Source of the DNA: Clostridiales bacterium | Lineage (GTDB): Bacteria; Bacillota; Clostridia; Oscillospirales; Oscillospiraceae | Assembly (NCBI GenBank): GCA_029098065.1 | Contig: JAQXNP010000178.1 | Location: 1-11,557 of the forward strand | Direction of reading: 5' to 3' | Length of the DNA stretch: 11,557 nt | In this document: positions 1 through 5,709 of the stretch, piece after piece | How positions within the stretch are numbered: the first letter of the stretch is position 1 | How the letters are laid out: every line of letters starts with the position of its first letter | Notes under the pieces: generated by a model | What the model was told of the DNA's origin: nothing | Seen by the model: only the letters and a program-made list of their open reading frames with translations | Database searches by the model: none | Translations under genes and position numbers: made by a program

Positions 1-318
1 GTGAGCAACTGCCAGGATGGATATATTCAGGCCTTTTTCGAGGGCACCGGACTGGGGAAATATTTTCGGGACTTCGAGTGCGCCGGGCGGACAGGTCTGC
101 CCAAAAGCGGAAACATCCGCCTGGTGGCGGAGCGGAACGGACTGAAGTGCCCGGTATACGTGGGGGACACCCAACTGGACGCCCGGTCTGCCCGGGAGGC
201 GGGCGTGCCGTTCCTCCATGCCGGATATGGTTTCGGCACGGTGGAGGACGCGCCGGAACTCTCCCGCTTTTCCGAACTGCCGGAGCGGCTGGGGGAGCTC
301 GGAAAATCACCGAAATAG
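1..318 (+). CDS. HAD-family hydrolase, C-terminal part (5' end outside window)
   Basis: This is the last ~105 residues of a haloacid-dehalogenase (HAD) superfamily phosphatase, probably of the phosphoglycolate-phosphatase-like group. The first visible residues VSNC look like HAD motif II (a hydrophobic strand ending in S/T-N), so the GTG at position 1 is an internal valine and the gene starts upstream. The lysine in GLPKSGNI (residue ~36) fits motif III. YVGDTQLD (residues ~53-60) is motif IV, with the acidic pair that holds Mg2+, followed by ARSAREAGVPF, typical of the family. The N-terminal nucleophile motif DxDxT lies outside the window. The family removes phosphate from small metabolites in the cytoplasm; the substrate cannot be read from this part. 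It ends in TAG at 316-318, immediately followed by the -35 box of the prfC promoter, with no visible terminator hairpin. Confidence 0.85.
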   Translation: MSNCQDGYIQAFFEGTGLGKYFRDFECAGRTGLPKSGNIRLVAERNGLKCPVYVGDTQLDARSAREAGVPFLHAGYGFGTVEDAPELSRFSELPERLGELGKSPK

Positions 319-347
319 TTTACAACCGGCGGAAAATCCAGTATAAT
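319..347 (+). promoter_or_regulatory. SigA-type promoter of prfC
   Basis: TTTACA (319-324) and a perfect TATAAT (342-347) are separated by exactly 17 bp. Transcription should start near 352-354, giving a leader of about 80 nt before the TTG start of prfC. The -35 box begins right after the stop codon of the HAD gene. This is the best promoter match in the window. Confidence 0.85.
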
Positions 348-365
348 AATCAGGCTGTTTTTCGG

Positions 366-385
366 AAAGGGGTATTCCGATGTGA
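366..385 (+). promoter_or_regulatory. SD plus AUG-UGA start-stop element in prfC leader
   Basis: AAAGGGG (366-372) is a good Shine-Dalgarno (SD) sequence. Seven nt later comes ATG (380-382), directly followed by TGA (383-385), a minimal start-stop reading frame. The ATG is in the same frame as prfC (54 nt upstream of TTG 434), and that frame is open after the TGA. The SD sits in the loop of a perfect 6-bp inverted repeat, TCGGAA (362-367) and TTCCGA (375-380). The elements are plain in the sequence; a regulatory role is inference. Confidence 0.45.
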
Positions 386-447
386 CGACCGACTTTTCGA
401 CCCGCAAAATCAAAACTGATGGAGGGAACACCCTTGTCCAAATATGA
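382..447 (+). CDS. Possible leader peptide overlapping the prfC start
   Basis: A GTG at 382-384, overlapping the ATG of the start-stop element, opens a 21-codon frame (start VTTDFSTRKIK) ending in TGA at 445-447. It is in a different frame from prfC and overlaps its first 14 nt. Its SD would be the AAAGGGG at 366-372, 9 nt away. A ribosome translating it would pass through the hairpin at 420-440 that covers the prfC start and would stop just beyond it, which would suit translational coupling. There is no homology evidence and the frame is short, so it may be chance. Confidence 0.2.
   Translation: MTTDFSTRKIKTDGGNTLVQI
420..440 (+). promoter_or_regulatory. Hairpin over the SD and TTG start of prfC
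   Basis: TGGAGGG (420-426) can pair with CCC (431-433) plus TCCA (437-440), giving seven pairs around an AACA loop. The three unpaired bases 434-436 are exactly the TTG start codon. The SD core GGAGGG of prfC is wholly inside the stem. The pairing is exact in the sequence; whether it forms or controls translation in the cell is not known. Confidence 0.45.
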
Positions 448-2044
448 AGCTGAGATTAACCGGCGCCGCACCTTCGCCATTATCTCCCACCCTGACGCCG
501 GAAAAACCACCCTTACCGAGAAATTCCTGCTCTACGGCGGAGCCAGCGCCCCGGCCGGCCAGGACAAGGGGAAAAAGAACGCCCGTGCCGCCACCTCCGA
601 CTGGATGGAGATCGAGAAGCAGCGCGGCATCTCTGTCACCTCCTCCGTCATGCAGTTCCAGTATGAGGGCTACTGTGTCAACATTCTGGACACACCCGGC
701 CATCAGGACTTTTCCGAGGACACCTACCGCACGCTGATGGCCGCCGATTCCGCCGTCATGGTCATCGACGCCGCCAAAGGCGTGGAGGCCCAGACCCGAA
801 AGCTGTTCAAGGTCTGCGCCATGCGGGACATCCCCATCTTTACCTTTATCAACAAGATGGACCGGGAGGCCCGGGACCCCTTTGAGCTCTGTGAGGAGCT
901 GGAGCATGAGCTGGGGATTGAGACCTACCCGGTCAACTGGCCCATCGGCTGCGGCAAGGAGTTCCAGGGCGTTTACGACCGGGAGAAGCGGGAGATCATC
1001 CACTTCACCTCCAACGGAGGGTCCCGGGCGGCCACCGCCACCGAGGTGGCTCTGGGAGATCCCGGGGTGGACGAGCTCATCGGCCGGAGCCTGCACCAGA
1101 AGCTTTCCGATGACGTAGAGCTGCTGGATGGGGCCTCTGCCGACTTTGATCTGGACCGAGTGCGCCATGGCAAGCTCTCCCCGGTGTTTTTCGGCTCCGC
1201 CCTCACCAATTTCGGTGTGGAGCCCTTCCTGGAGGGCTTTCTCAAAATGACCACCCCGCCCCTGCCCCGGATGGCGGGGGACGTGCTGGTGGACTCCATG
1301 GACGACGATTTCTCCGCCTTTGTGTTCAAGATACAGGCCAACATGAACAAGGCCCACCGGGACCGGATCGCCGTTATGCGGGTGGTCTCCGGCAAGTTCG
1401 AGGCGGACAAGGAGGTCTATCACGTCCAGGGCAGGAAGAAGCTGCGGCTGTCCCGGCCCCAGCAGCTCATGGCGGCCGAGCGGGAGATCATCGAGGAGGC
1501 CTATGCCGGAGATATCATCGGCGTGTTCGATCCGGGCATTTTCTCCATCGGCGACACCCTGTGCGCCCCGGGGAAGAAGTTCAGGTTCGACCCCATCCCC
1601 ACCTTCGCCCCCGAGCACTTCCGCCGGGTGCGGCCCCTGGACACCATGAAGCGGAAGCAGTTCCTCAAGGGCGCCCAGCAGATCGCCCAGGAGGGCGCCA
1701 TCCAGATGTTCAAAGCCCCCTATACCGGCATGGAAGAGATCATTGTCGGCGTGGTGGGCACTCTCCAGTTTGACGTGCTGGAATACCGGCTGAAGAACGA
1801 GTACGGGGTGGACATCTTTATGGAGGGCCTGCCCTATGAGTATCTGCGGTGGATCACCACCGCCGACGGGGAGCCGGCCAAGGAAGAGGACCTGATCCTG
1901 GGCACCGATACCAGACTGGTGGAGGATTTCCGGGGCCGTCAGCTGCTGCTGTTCGGCTCTCAGTGGGCCATCAACTGGACGGGAGAGCGGAACCCTCAGC
2001 TCACCTTCTCCGAGTTCAGCGCGCCGATGGATGACGAGGGGTAA
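434..2044 (+). CDS. prfC: Peptide chain release factor 3 (RF3)
   Basis: RF3 is a translational GTPase that removes RF1 or RF2 from the ribosome after peptide release. The 536-residue product carries all GTPase motifs: G1 SHPDAGKTT (residues ~18-26), switch I RGISVTSS (~64-71), G3 DTPGH (~86-90) and G4 NKMD (~140-143). It continues through the beta-barrel and RF3-specific C-terminal domains (for example GALQ-type QIAQEGAIQMF). E. coli RF3 is 529 residues, so this is full length. I chose TTG 434 because GGAGGG lies 7 nt upstream and the resulting N-terminus (MSKYEAEINRRRTF) matches the family's short lead-in before RRTFAIISHPDAGKT. An ATG at 419 is in frame but has no SD and would start inside the SD of TTG 434. 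The gene has its own promoter and terminator and so appears monocistronic. The leader is unusual (see findings). Confidence 0.97.
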   Translation: MSKYEAEINRRRTFAIISHPDAGKTTLTEKFLLYGGASAPAGQDKGKKNARAATSDWMEIEKQRGISVTSSVMQFQYEGYCVNILDTPGHQDFSEDTYRTLMAADSAVMVIDAAKGVEAQTRKLFKVCAMRDIPIFTFINKMDREARDPFELCEELEHELGIETYPVNWPIGCGKEFQGVYDREKREIIHFTSNGGSRAATATEVALGDPGVDELIGRSLHQKLSDDVELLDGASADFDLDRVRHGKLSPVFFGSALTNFGVEPFLEGFLKMTTPPLPRMAGDVLVDSMDDDFSAFVFKIQANMNKAHRDRIAVMRVVSGKFEADKEVYHVQGRKKLRLSRPQQLMAAEREIIEEAYAGDIIGVFDPGIFSIGDTLCAPGKKFRFDPIPTFAPEHFRRVRPLDTMKRKQFLKGAQQIAQEGAIQMFKAPYTGMEEIIVGVVGTLQFDVLEYRLKNEYGVDIFMEGLPYEYLRWITTADGEPAKEEDLILGTDTRLVEDFRGRQLLLFGSQWAINWTGERNPQLTFSEFSAPMDDEG

Positions 2045-2077
2045 AGGCTGGAGCTCCGCTGTTCAACGAAACAACCC

Positions 2078-2110
2078 GGCCGGAGCGGTGTGACGCCGCT
2101 CCGGCCTTTT
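2078..2110 (+). terminator. Intrinsic terminator of prfC
   Basis: GGCCGGAGCGG (2078-2088) and CCGCTCCGGCC (2096-2106) form a perfect 11-bp stem with a 7-nt loop, followed by TTTT (2107-2110). It lies 34 nt after the prfC stop. Its T-tract overlaps the -35 box of the next promoter. Confidence 0.92.
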
Positions 2111-2138
2111 GACACCCCTTTCCCCAAAGCGCAATAAA
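2109..2138 (+). promoter_or_regulatory. Probable promoter of the small membrane protein gene
   Basis: A perfect TTGACA (2109-2114) is followed after 18 bp by AATAAA (2133-2138), a 4/6 match to TATAAT. The -35 box uses the last two T bases of the prfC terminator tract. The first nucleotide of the mRNA would be only about 15-20 nt before the start codon, so the leader is very short. Confidence 0.5.
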
Positions 2139-2161
2139 CTGGGATGAAAGGGGGCATTTTT

Positions 2162-2593
2162 ATGGAATCGGAGGAGAATACCCTGTGCCGGCAGCTGGCG
2201 GTGACAGATACCTCCCTGGGCTTCCTGCTCATTGTCATCGCCTCCATCCTTCTCTCCCTTCAGGCGGTGGTGAGGCAGCGGGAGGCCCTCTGCCTTACAC
2301 TGGAGGGGCGGACGGAGGAGGCCGCCCGCACGGGGGATGTGTTCACCCTGCGGTGCAGAGCCTCCGCCCTGATCATCGGGGCGCTGGGCTTTTTTCTCTG
2401 CCTGGCCGTTCAGACCTGCCGGGAGGCTCAGGATCCGGTGTCCTGCCGGTCGGCGGCCCAAAATCTGTGGGCGTCCATCCTGGTACTGGCGGCGGCCATC
2501 ATCCGGATGCGGGACCTGAAGTGGGTGGAGGCCAACTCCACCGGGGCCCAGCAGGAGGAGGGGGCCCTGGCCGAAAGCCTTCTGGAAGACTGA
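2162..2593 (+). CDS. Small three-helix membrane protein, unknown function
   Basis: I do not recognise this 143-residue protein. It has three likely membrane segments, at about residues 19-37, 67-83 and 102-116, and a polar, acidic C-terminal tail (~122-143). It has six cysteines (residues 9, 44, 65, 80, 86, 95); C86 and C95 fall in the same loop between helices 2 and 3, so they could pair or bind a metal, but this is speculation. I prefer ATG 2162 over the in-frame ATG 2144 because AAAGGGGG (2147-2154) sits at the right distance upstream of 2162 and would lie inside the longer frame. It lies alone between the prfC terminator and the next promoter, so the neighbours say little about its job. 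Codon use looks like that of its neighbours, and the opposite-strand frames here are weaker candidates. Confidence 0.75.
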   Translation: MESEENTLCRQLAVTDTSLGFLLIVIASILLSLQAVVRQREALCLTLEGRTEEAARTGDVFTLRCRASALIIGALGFFLCLAVQTCREAQDPVSCRSAAQNLWASILVLAAAIIRMRDLKWVEANSTGAQQEEGALAESLLED

Positions 2594-2601
2594 GAAAGCA
2601 G

Positions 2602-2630
2602 TTTTCATCCCGCCGGGTTGGTGGTATAAT
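2602..2630 (+). promoter_or_regulatory. Extended -10 promoter of the HD hydrolase-MATE unit
   Basis: A perfect TATAAT (2625-2630) is preceded by TGG (2622-2624), the TGn extended -10 signal. A 4/6 -35 box TTTTCA (2602-2607) lies 17 bp upstream. It starts right after the stop codon of the membrane protein gene (2591-2593). Confidence 0.75.
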
Positions 2631-2666
2631 GGCCCCTGACGAAATCGGAGATAAAGGAGACCACCC

Positions 2667-3257
2667 ATGAGCGGCAAAGATGAATTCATTGAGCTCTATC
2701 AGGCCAGGATCCACCGGGAGGGCGCCGGCGCCCTGCTGGACTATCTGGCCAACAAATCGGATTTCTTCTCCTGCCCGGCTTCGGCCCGGTATCATGGGGC
2801 CTACCCGGGCGGACTGTGCGACCACAGCCTCAACGTCTATCACTGCCTGACCGATTATCTGGCCCGGGAGCGGGTGGCCGAGCTCTACGGCTTGGAGGCG
2901 GGAGAGGAGAGCGTGGCCATCGTGTCCCTCCTCCATGATCTGTGCAAGATCGGCTGCTACAGGGCGGGCACCCGGAATGTGAAGAATGAGCAGACCGGCC
3001 AGTGGGAGAAGGTGCCCACCTTTTTCTACGAGGATCCCCTGCCCTATGGCCACGGGGAAAAATCGGTGTACATCATTTCCGGCTTCATGCGCCTCACCCG
3101 GCAGGAGGCCATGGCCATTCGCTGGCACATGGGCTTTTCCGGCGGGGAGGACAGCCGGCTGGTAGGCAAGGCGCTGGAGCAGTATCCGCTGGCCTTTGCC
3201 CTCTCGGTGGCCGACATGGAGGCCACCTATTTTCTGGAAGGGGAGCGGGCGGACTGA
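2667..3257 (+). CDS. HD-domain metal-dependent phosphohydrolase
   Basis: This 196-residue protein consists almost only of an HD domain. The expected metal ligands are all visible: H53 (in GLCDHSLNV), H90-D91 (in SLLHDLCKIG), H129 (in PYGHGEKS), H154 (in RWHMG) and D183 (in VADMEAT). The order and spacing resemble the HD domain of YhaM/Cbf1-type 3'-5' exoribonucleases, but there is no room for their N-terminal OB-fold, so the substrate (RNA, nucleotide or other phosphoester) is open. It should be cytoplasmic; no signal peptide or membrane segment is seen. The ATG at 2667 has AAGGAGA about 6 nt upstream. Its stop TGA overlaps the ATG of the following transporter gene (TGATG), so the two are co-transcribed and probably translationally coupled. 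No functional link between them is obvious. Confidence 0.88.
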   Translation: MSGKDEFIELYQARIHREGAGALLDYLANKSDFFSCPASARYHGAYPGGLCDHSLNVYHCLTDYLARERVAELYGLEAGEESVAIVSLLHDLCKIGCYRAGTRNVKNEQTGQWEKVPTFFYEDPLPYGHGEKSVYIISGFMRLTRQEAMAIRWHMGFSGGEDSRLVGKALEQYPLAFALSVADMEATYFLEGERAD

Positions 3258-4609
3258 TGGAGGATAAAAACGCGCTGGGCCAGGCCCCGGTGGGGAAGCT
3301 GATGATGAAGCTGGCCGTCCCGTCGGTGACCGCTCAGCTGATTAACGCACTCTACAACATCGTGGACCGGATGTACATCGGCCACATGGAGGGAGTGGGA
3401 GACCTGGCCCTCACCGGGCTGGGAGTCTGTTTCCCCATTATCATGTTTATTTCCGCCCTCTCCGCCCTGGCGGGAATGGGGGGCGGCTCCCGGGCCGCCA
3501 TCCGTATGGGGGAGGGAAATATCGAGGGGGCCGAGTCCATCCTGGGAGGATGCACCGCCCTGCTGCTGGTGATGGCCGTGGCGGCCACGGCGGTGTTTCA
3601 GATCTTTCAGGAGCCGCTGCTGCTCCTCTTCGGGGCCAGCGAAAACACGCTCCCCTACGCCTCGGGCTATCTGACGGTGTATCTGTGGGGAACCGTGTCG
3701 GTGCTGTTCTCTCTGGGACTCAACAATTTCATCACCGCCCAGGGCTTTTCCCTCTTCTCCATGCTCACGGTGATCATCGGGGCGGTGTGCAACATCGTGC
3801 TGGATCCCATCTTCATTTTCGCACTGGATATGGGAGTGGCGGGGGCTGCCCTGGCCACCGTCCTTGCCCAGACCGTCTCCGCGGTGTGGGTGCTCCTGTT
3901 CCTGCGGGGAAAACGGACCCAGCTCAGGCTGCGGGCCTCCGTGCTGCTGCCGGTGATGGCCATCGGAGTATCCCCCTTTATCATGCAGTCCACCGAGAGC
4001 CTGGTGAACATCGCCTTCAACTCCTCCCTGCGGGCCTACGGCGGGGATGTGTATGTGGGCGCCATGACCATCGCCTCATCGGTGATGCAGGTGGCCACCA
4101 TGCCCCTCCACGGTCTGGCCCAGGGGGCCCAGCCCATCGTGGGCTTCAACTACGGCGCGGGGAATTTTGACCGGGTGCGGCAGGCTTTCCGGCTGCTGCT
4201 GAAGTGCTGTGTGGTCTACACCTGCTGTGTCTGCGCCCTGACGGAGCTGTTCCCTGACGTGTTCATCGCCATTTTCAATGACAAGCCCGAACTGGTGGGG
4301 GTGGCCCGGCAGACCATCCGGGTCTACTTCGCGGGCGTATTCATGTTTGGAGTGCAGACCGCCTGCCAGCAGACCTTTGTGGCCCTGGGAGAGGCCAAGG
4401 TCTCCCTCCTGCTGGCCCTGCTGCGCAAAATCATTTTGCTGATCCCCCTGATCTATATTCTGCCTCACTTTCTGGCGGACAAGGTGTTCGCCGTGTGGCT
4501 GGCCGAGCCCATCGCCGATATCTGCGCCGCCGTGGTCACCGGCACCATCTTTTTCTTCCGGTTTCCCCGGATCCTGTCCCGGCGGGGAGAGGAACTGCAC
4601 CAGAACTGA
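3257..4609 (+). CDS. MATE-family multidrug/cation efflux transporter
   Basis: This 450-residue integral membrane protein has about twelve hydrophobic segments in two halves, as expected for the multidrug and toxic compound extrusion (MATE) family. These transporters use a Na+ or H+ gradient to expel drugs, dyes or metabolites. Family marks are VPSVTAQLINALYNIVDRMYIGH at the N-terminus (residues ~21-43), NNFITAQG (~156-163), LDPIFIF (~182-188) and GLAQGAQPIVGFNYGAG (~286-302). The pattern is closest to the MepA-like branch common in Clostridia; the substrate cannot be told. The start ATG 3257 overlaps the stop of the HD gene and has AAGGGGAG about 11 nt upstream inside that gene. An in-frame opening continues upstream to 3002 but lies within the HD gene and is not used. 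A strong terminator follows 8 nt after the stop. Confidence 0.93.
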   Translation: MEDKNALGQAPVGKLMMKLAVPSVTAQLINALYNIVDRMYIGHMEGVGDLALTGLGVCFPIIMFISALSALAGMGGGSRAAIRMGEGNIEGAESILGGCTALLLVMAVAATAVFQIFQEPLLLLFGASENTLPYASGYLTVYLWGTVSVLFSLGLNNFITAQGFSLFSMLTVIIGAVCNIVLDPIFIFALDMGVAGAALATVLAQTVSAVWVLLFLRGKRTQLRLRASVLLPVMAIGVSPFIMQSTESLVNIAFNSSLRAYGGDVYVGAMTIASSVMQVATMPLHGLAQGAQPIVGFNYGAGNFDRVRQAFRLLLKCCVVYTCCVCALTELFPDVFIAIFNDKPELVGVARQTIRVYFAGVFMFGVQTACQQTFVALGEAKVSLLLALLRKIILLIPLIYILPHFLADKVFAVWLAEPIADICAAVVTGTIFFFRFPRILSRRGEELHQN

Positions 4610-4617
4610 GAAACCCC

Positions 4618-4649
4618 AAAAACGCCCGGCCACACGGCCGGGCGTTTTT
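4618..4649. terminator. Bidirectional terminator between converging units
   Basis: AAAAA (4618-4622), then CGCCCGGCC (4623-4631), loop ACAC, GGCCGGGCG (4636-4644) and TTTTT (4645-4649). The 9-bp GC stem is flanked by A5 and T5, so it reads as an intrinsic terminator on both strands. It serves the MATE transporter from the left and mnmA (and hence the five-gene operon) from the right. Confidence 0.95.
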
Positions 4650-4656
4650 CACGCTC

Positions 4657-5688
4657 TCATGCTTGCCCGGCGATCCAGGCGCTGCCCAGGACCACGTCAT
4701 TGTCATAGAAAACCGCCAGCTGGCCGGGGGTGGGGGCCCGGACAGGGGCATGCGCCTCCGCCAGCACCCCTCCGTCCGCGGTGGGAGAAATGGTGCAGGG
4801 GGTCTCGGTCCGGGCGTGGCGGAACCGGGCGGTGACCTCCCGGGGACCGTCCAGTTCCGGAACGGCGATCCAGTTGGGCTCCCGGCAGAGGATGCGGCGG
4901 GCCATCAGGTCAGAGCCGTCGGAGAGGGTGACGGTGTTGGCCGCCGGGTCGATGGCGGACACATAATACCGGTGGGGACCGGAGACCCCCAGCCCCCGGC
5001 CCTGGCCCAGCGTGTAGTGGTGGAAGCCCCTGTGGCGGCCCAGCACCCTGCCATCCGGGGCGATAAAATCTCCCGGGGGCGGCGTTCCGCCCCGCCGGTC
5101 CAGCCAGGCGGCGTAATCGTTGTCCGGAATAAAGCAGATCTCCATACTGTCCGGCTTTTGGGCGACCGGGATGCCAAAGGAGCGGGCCAGCTCCCGGACT
5201 GTGGATTTTTCGTAATCGCCCAGGGGGAATACAACTCTCCGTAATATCTCCTGGGGCAGCCGGGCCAGCATATAGGATTGATCGTTGGCGGGCATCCCCT
5301 TCCGCAGGAGGGCCCTGCCGTCCGGCCCCCGGCCGGTGCGGGCATAGTGGCCGGTGGCAATGGCCTCCGCGCCGGTCTCATCGGCCAGGGCCAGCAGGGC
5401 GGGAAATTTCACCAGATGGTTGCACCGGGCGCAGGGCAGAGGGGTCCGCCCGGAGAGATATTCCACGGCGAAGGGGGACTTCACATGCCGTTCCAGCGCC
5501 TCGGAGATGCCCATGACCCGGAAGCCGATGCCAAGCTCCTCCGCCACCCGGCCGGCGTCGGCCTCCCCGGCGGCCTCCGGGCCGATGGAGAGGTAGAGCC
5601 CGGTCACGTCATAGCGCTCCATCAAAAGCCGGGCGGCCACGGCGGAGTCCACTCCGCCGGAGAGCCCCAGCACAGCCTTCGGTTTCAA
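4657..5688 (-). CDS. mnmA: tRNA-specific 2-thiouridylase MnmA
   Basis: MnmA activates the 2-position of wobble uridine U34 with ATP and transfers sulfur to it in tRNAs for Lys, Glu and Gln. The ATP PP-loop is LSGGVDSAVAA (residues ~9-19). The nucleophile region is CARCN (C89, with C86 two residues before), ATGHYAR lies at ~111-117, DQSYMLARL at ~136-144, and the second catalytic cysteine C185 in DSMEICFIPDNDY. At 343 residues it is shorter than E. coli MnmA (368), mainly in the segment between the PP-loop and CARCN. The start is TTG (5688-5686): no ATG is near, AAGGGGGG lies about 6 nt upstream, and the PP-loop begins at the usual distance. It is 21 nt downstream of the serpin gene and ends the operon at the bidirectional terminator. 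It acts on the same nucleotide as MnmG, two genes upstream. Confidence 0.95.
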   Translation of the reverse strand: MKPKAVLGLSGGVDSAVAARLLMERYDVTGLYLSIGPEAAGEADAGRVAEELGIGFRVMGISEALERHVKSPFAVEYLSGRTPLPCARCNHLVKFPALLALADETGAEAIATGHYARTGRGPDGRALLRKGMPANDQSYMLARLPQEILRRVVFPLGDYEKSTVRELARSFGIPVAQKPDSMEICFIPDNDYAAWLDRRGGTPPPGDFIAPDGRVLGRHRGFHHYTLGQGRGLGVSGPHRYYVSAIDPAANTVTLSDGSDLMARRILCREPNWIAVPELDGPREVTARFRHARTETPCTISPTADGGVLAEAHAPVRAPTPGQLAVFYDNDVVLGSAWIAGQA

Positions 5689-5709
5689 AAGAGACCCCCC
5701 TTTTTCAGC

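Noticed and set aside
410..1618. A 402-codon - strand open frame opposite prfC
   Set aside because: prfC is unmistakable on the + strand; the opposite frame has Gly/His/Leu-rich shadow composition and no supporting SD.
3002..3256. Upstream in-frame extension of the MATE transporter into the HD gene
   Set aside because: It would add 85 residues unlike any MATE N-terminus and overlap the HD gene; ATG 3257 gives the normal family start.
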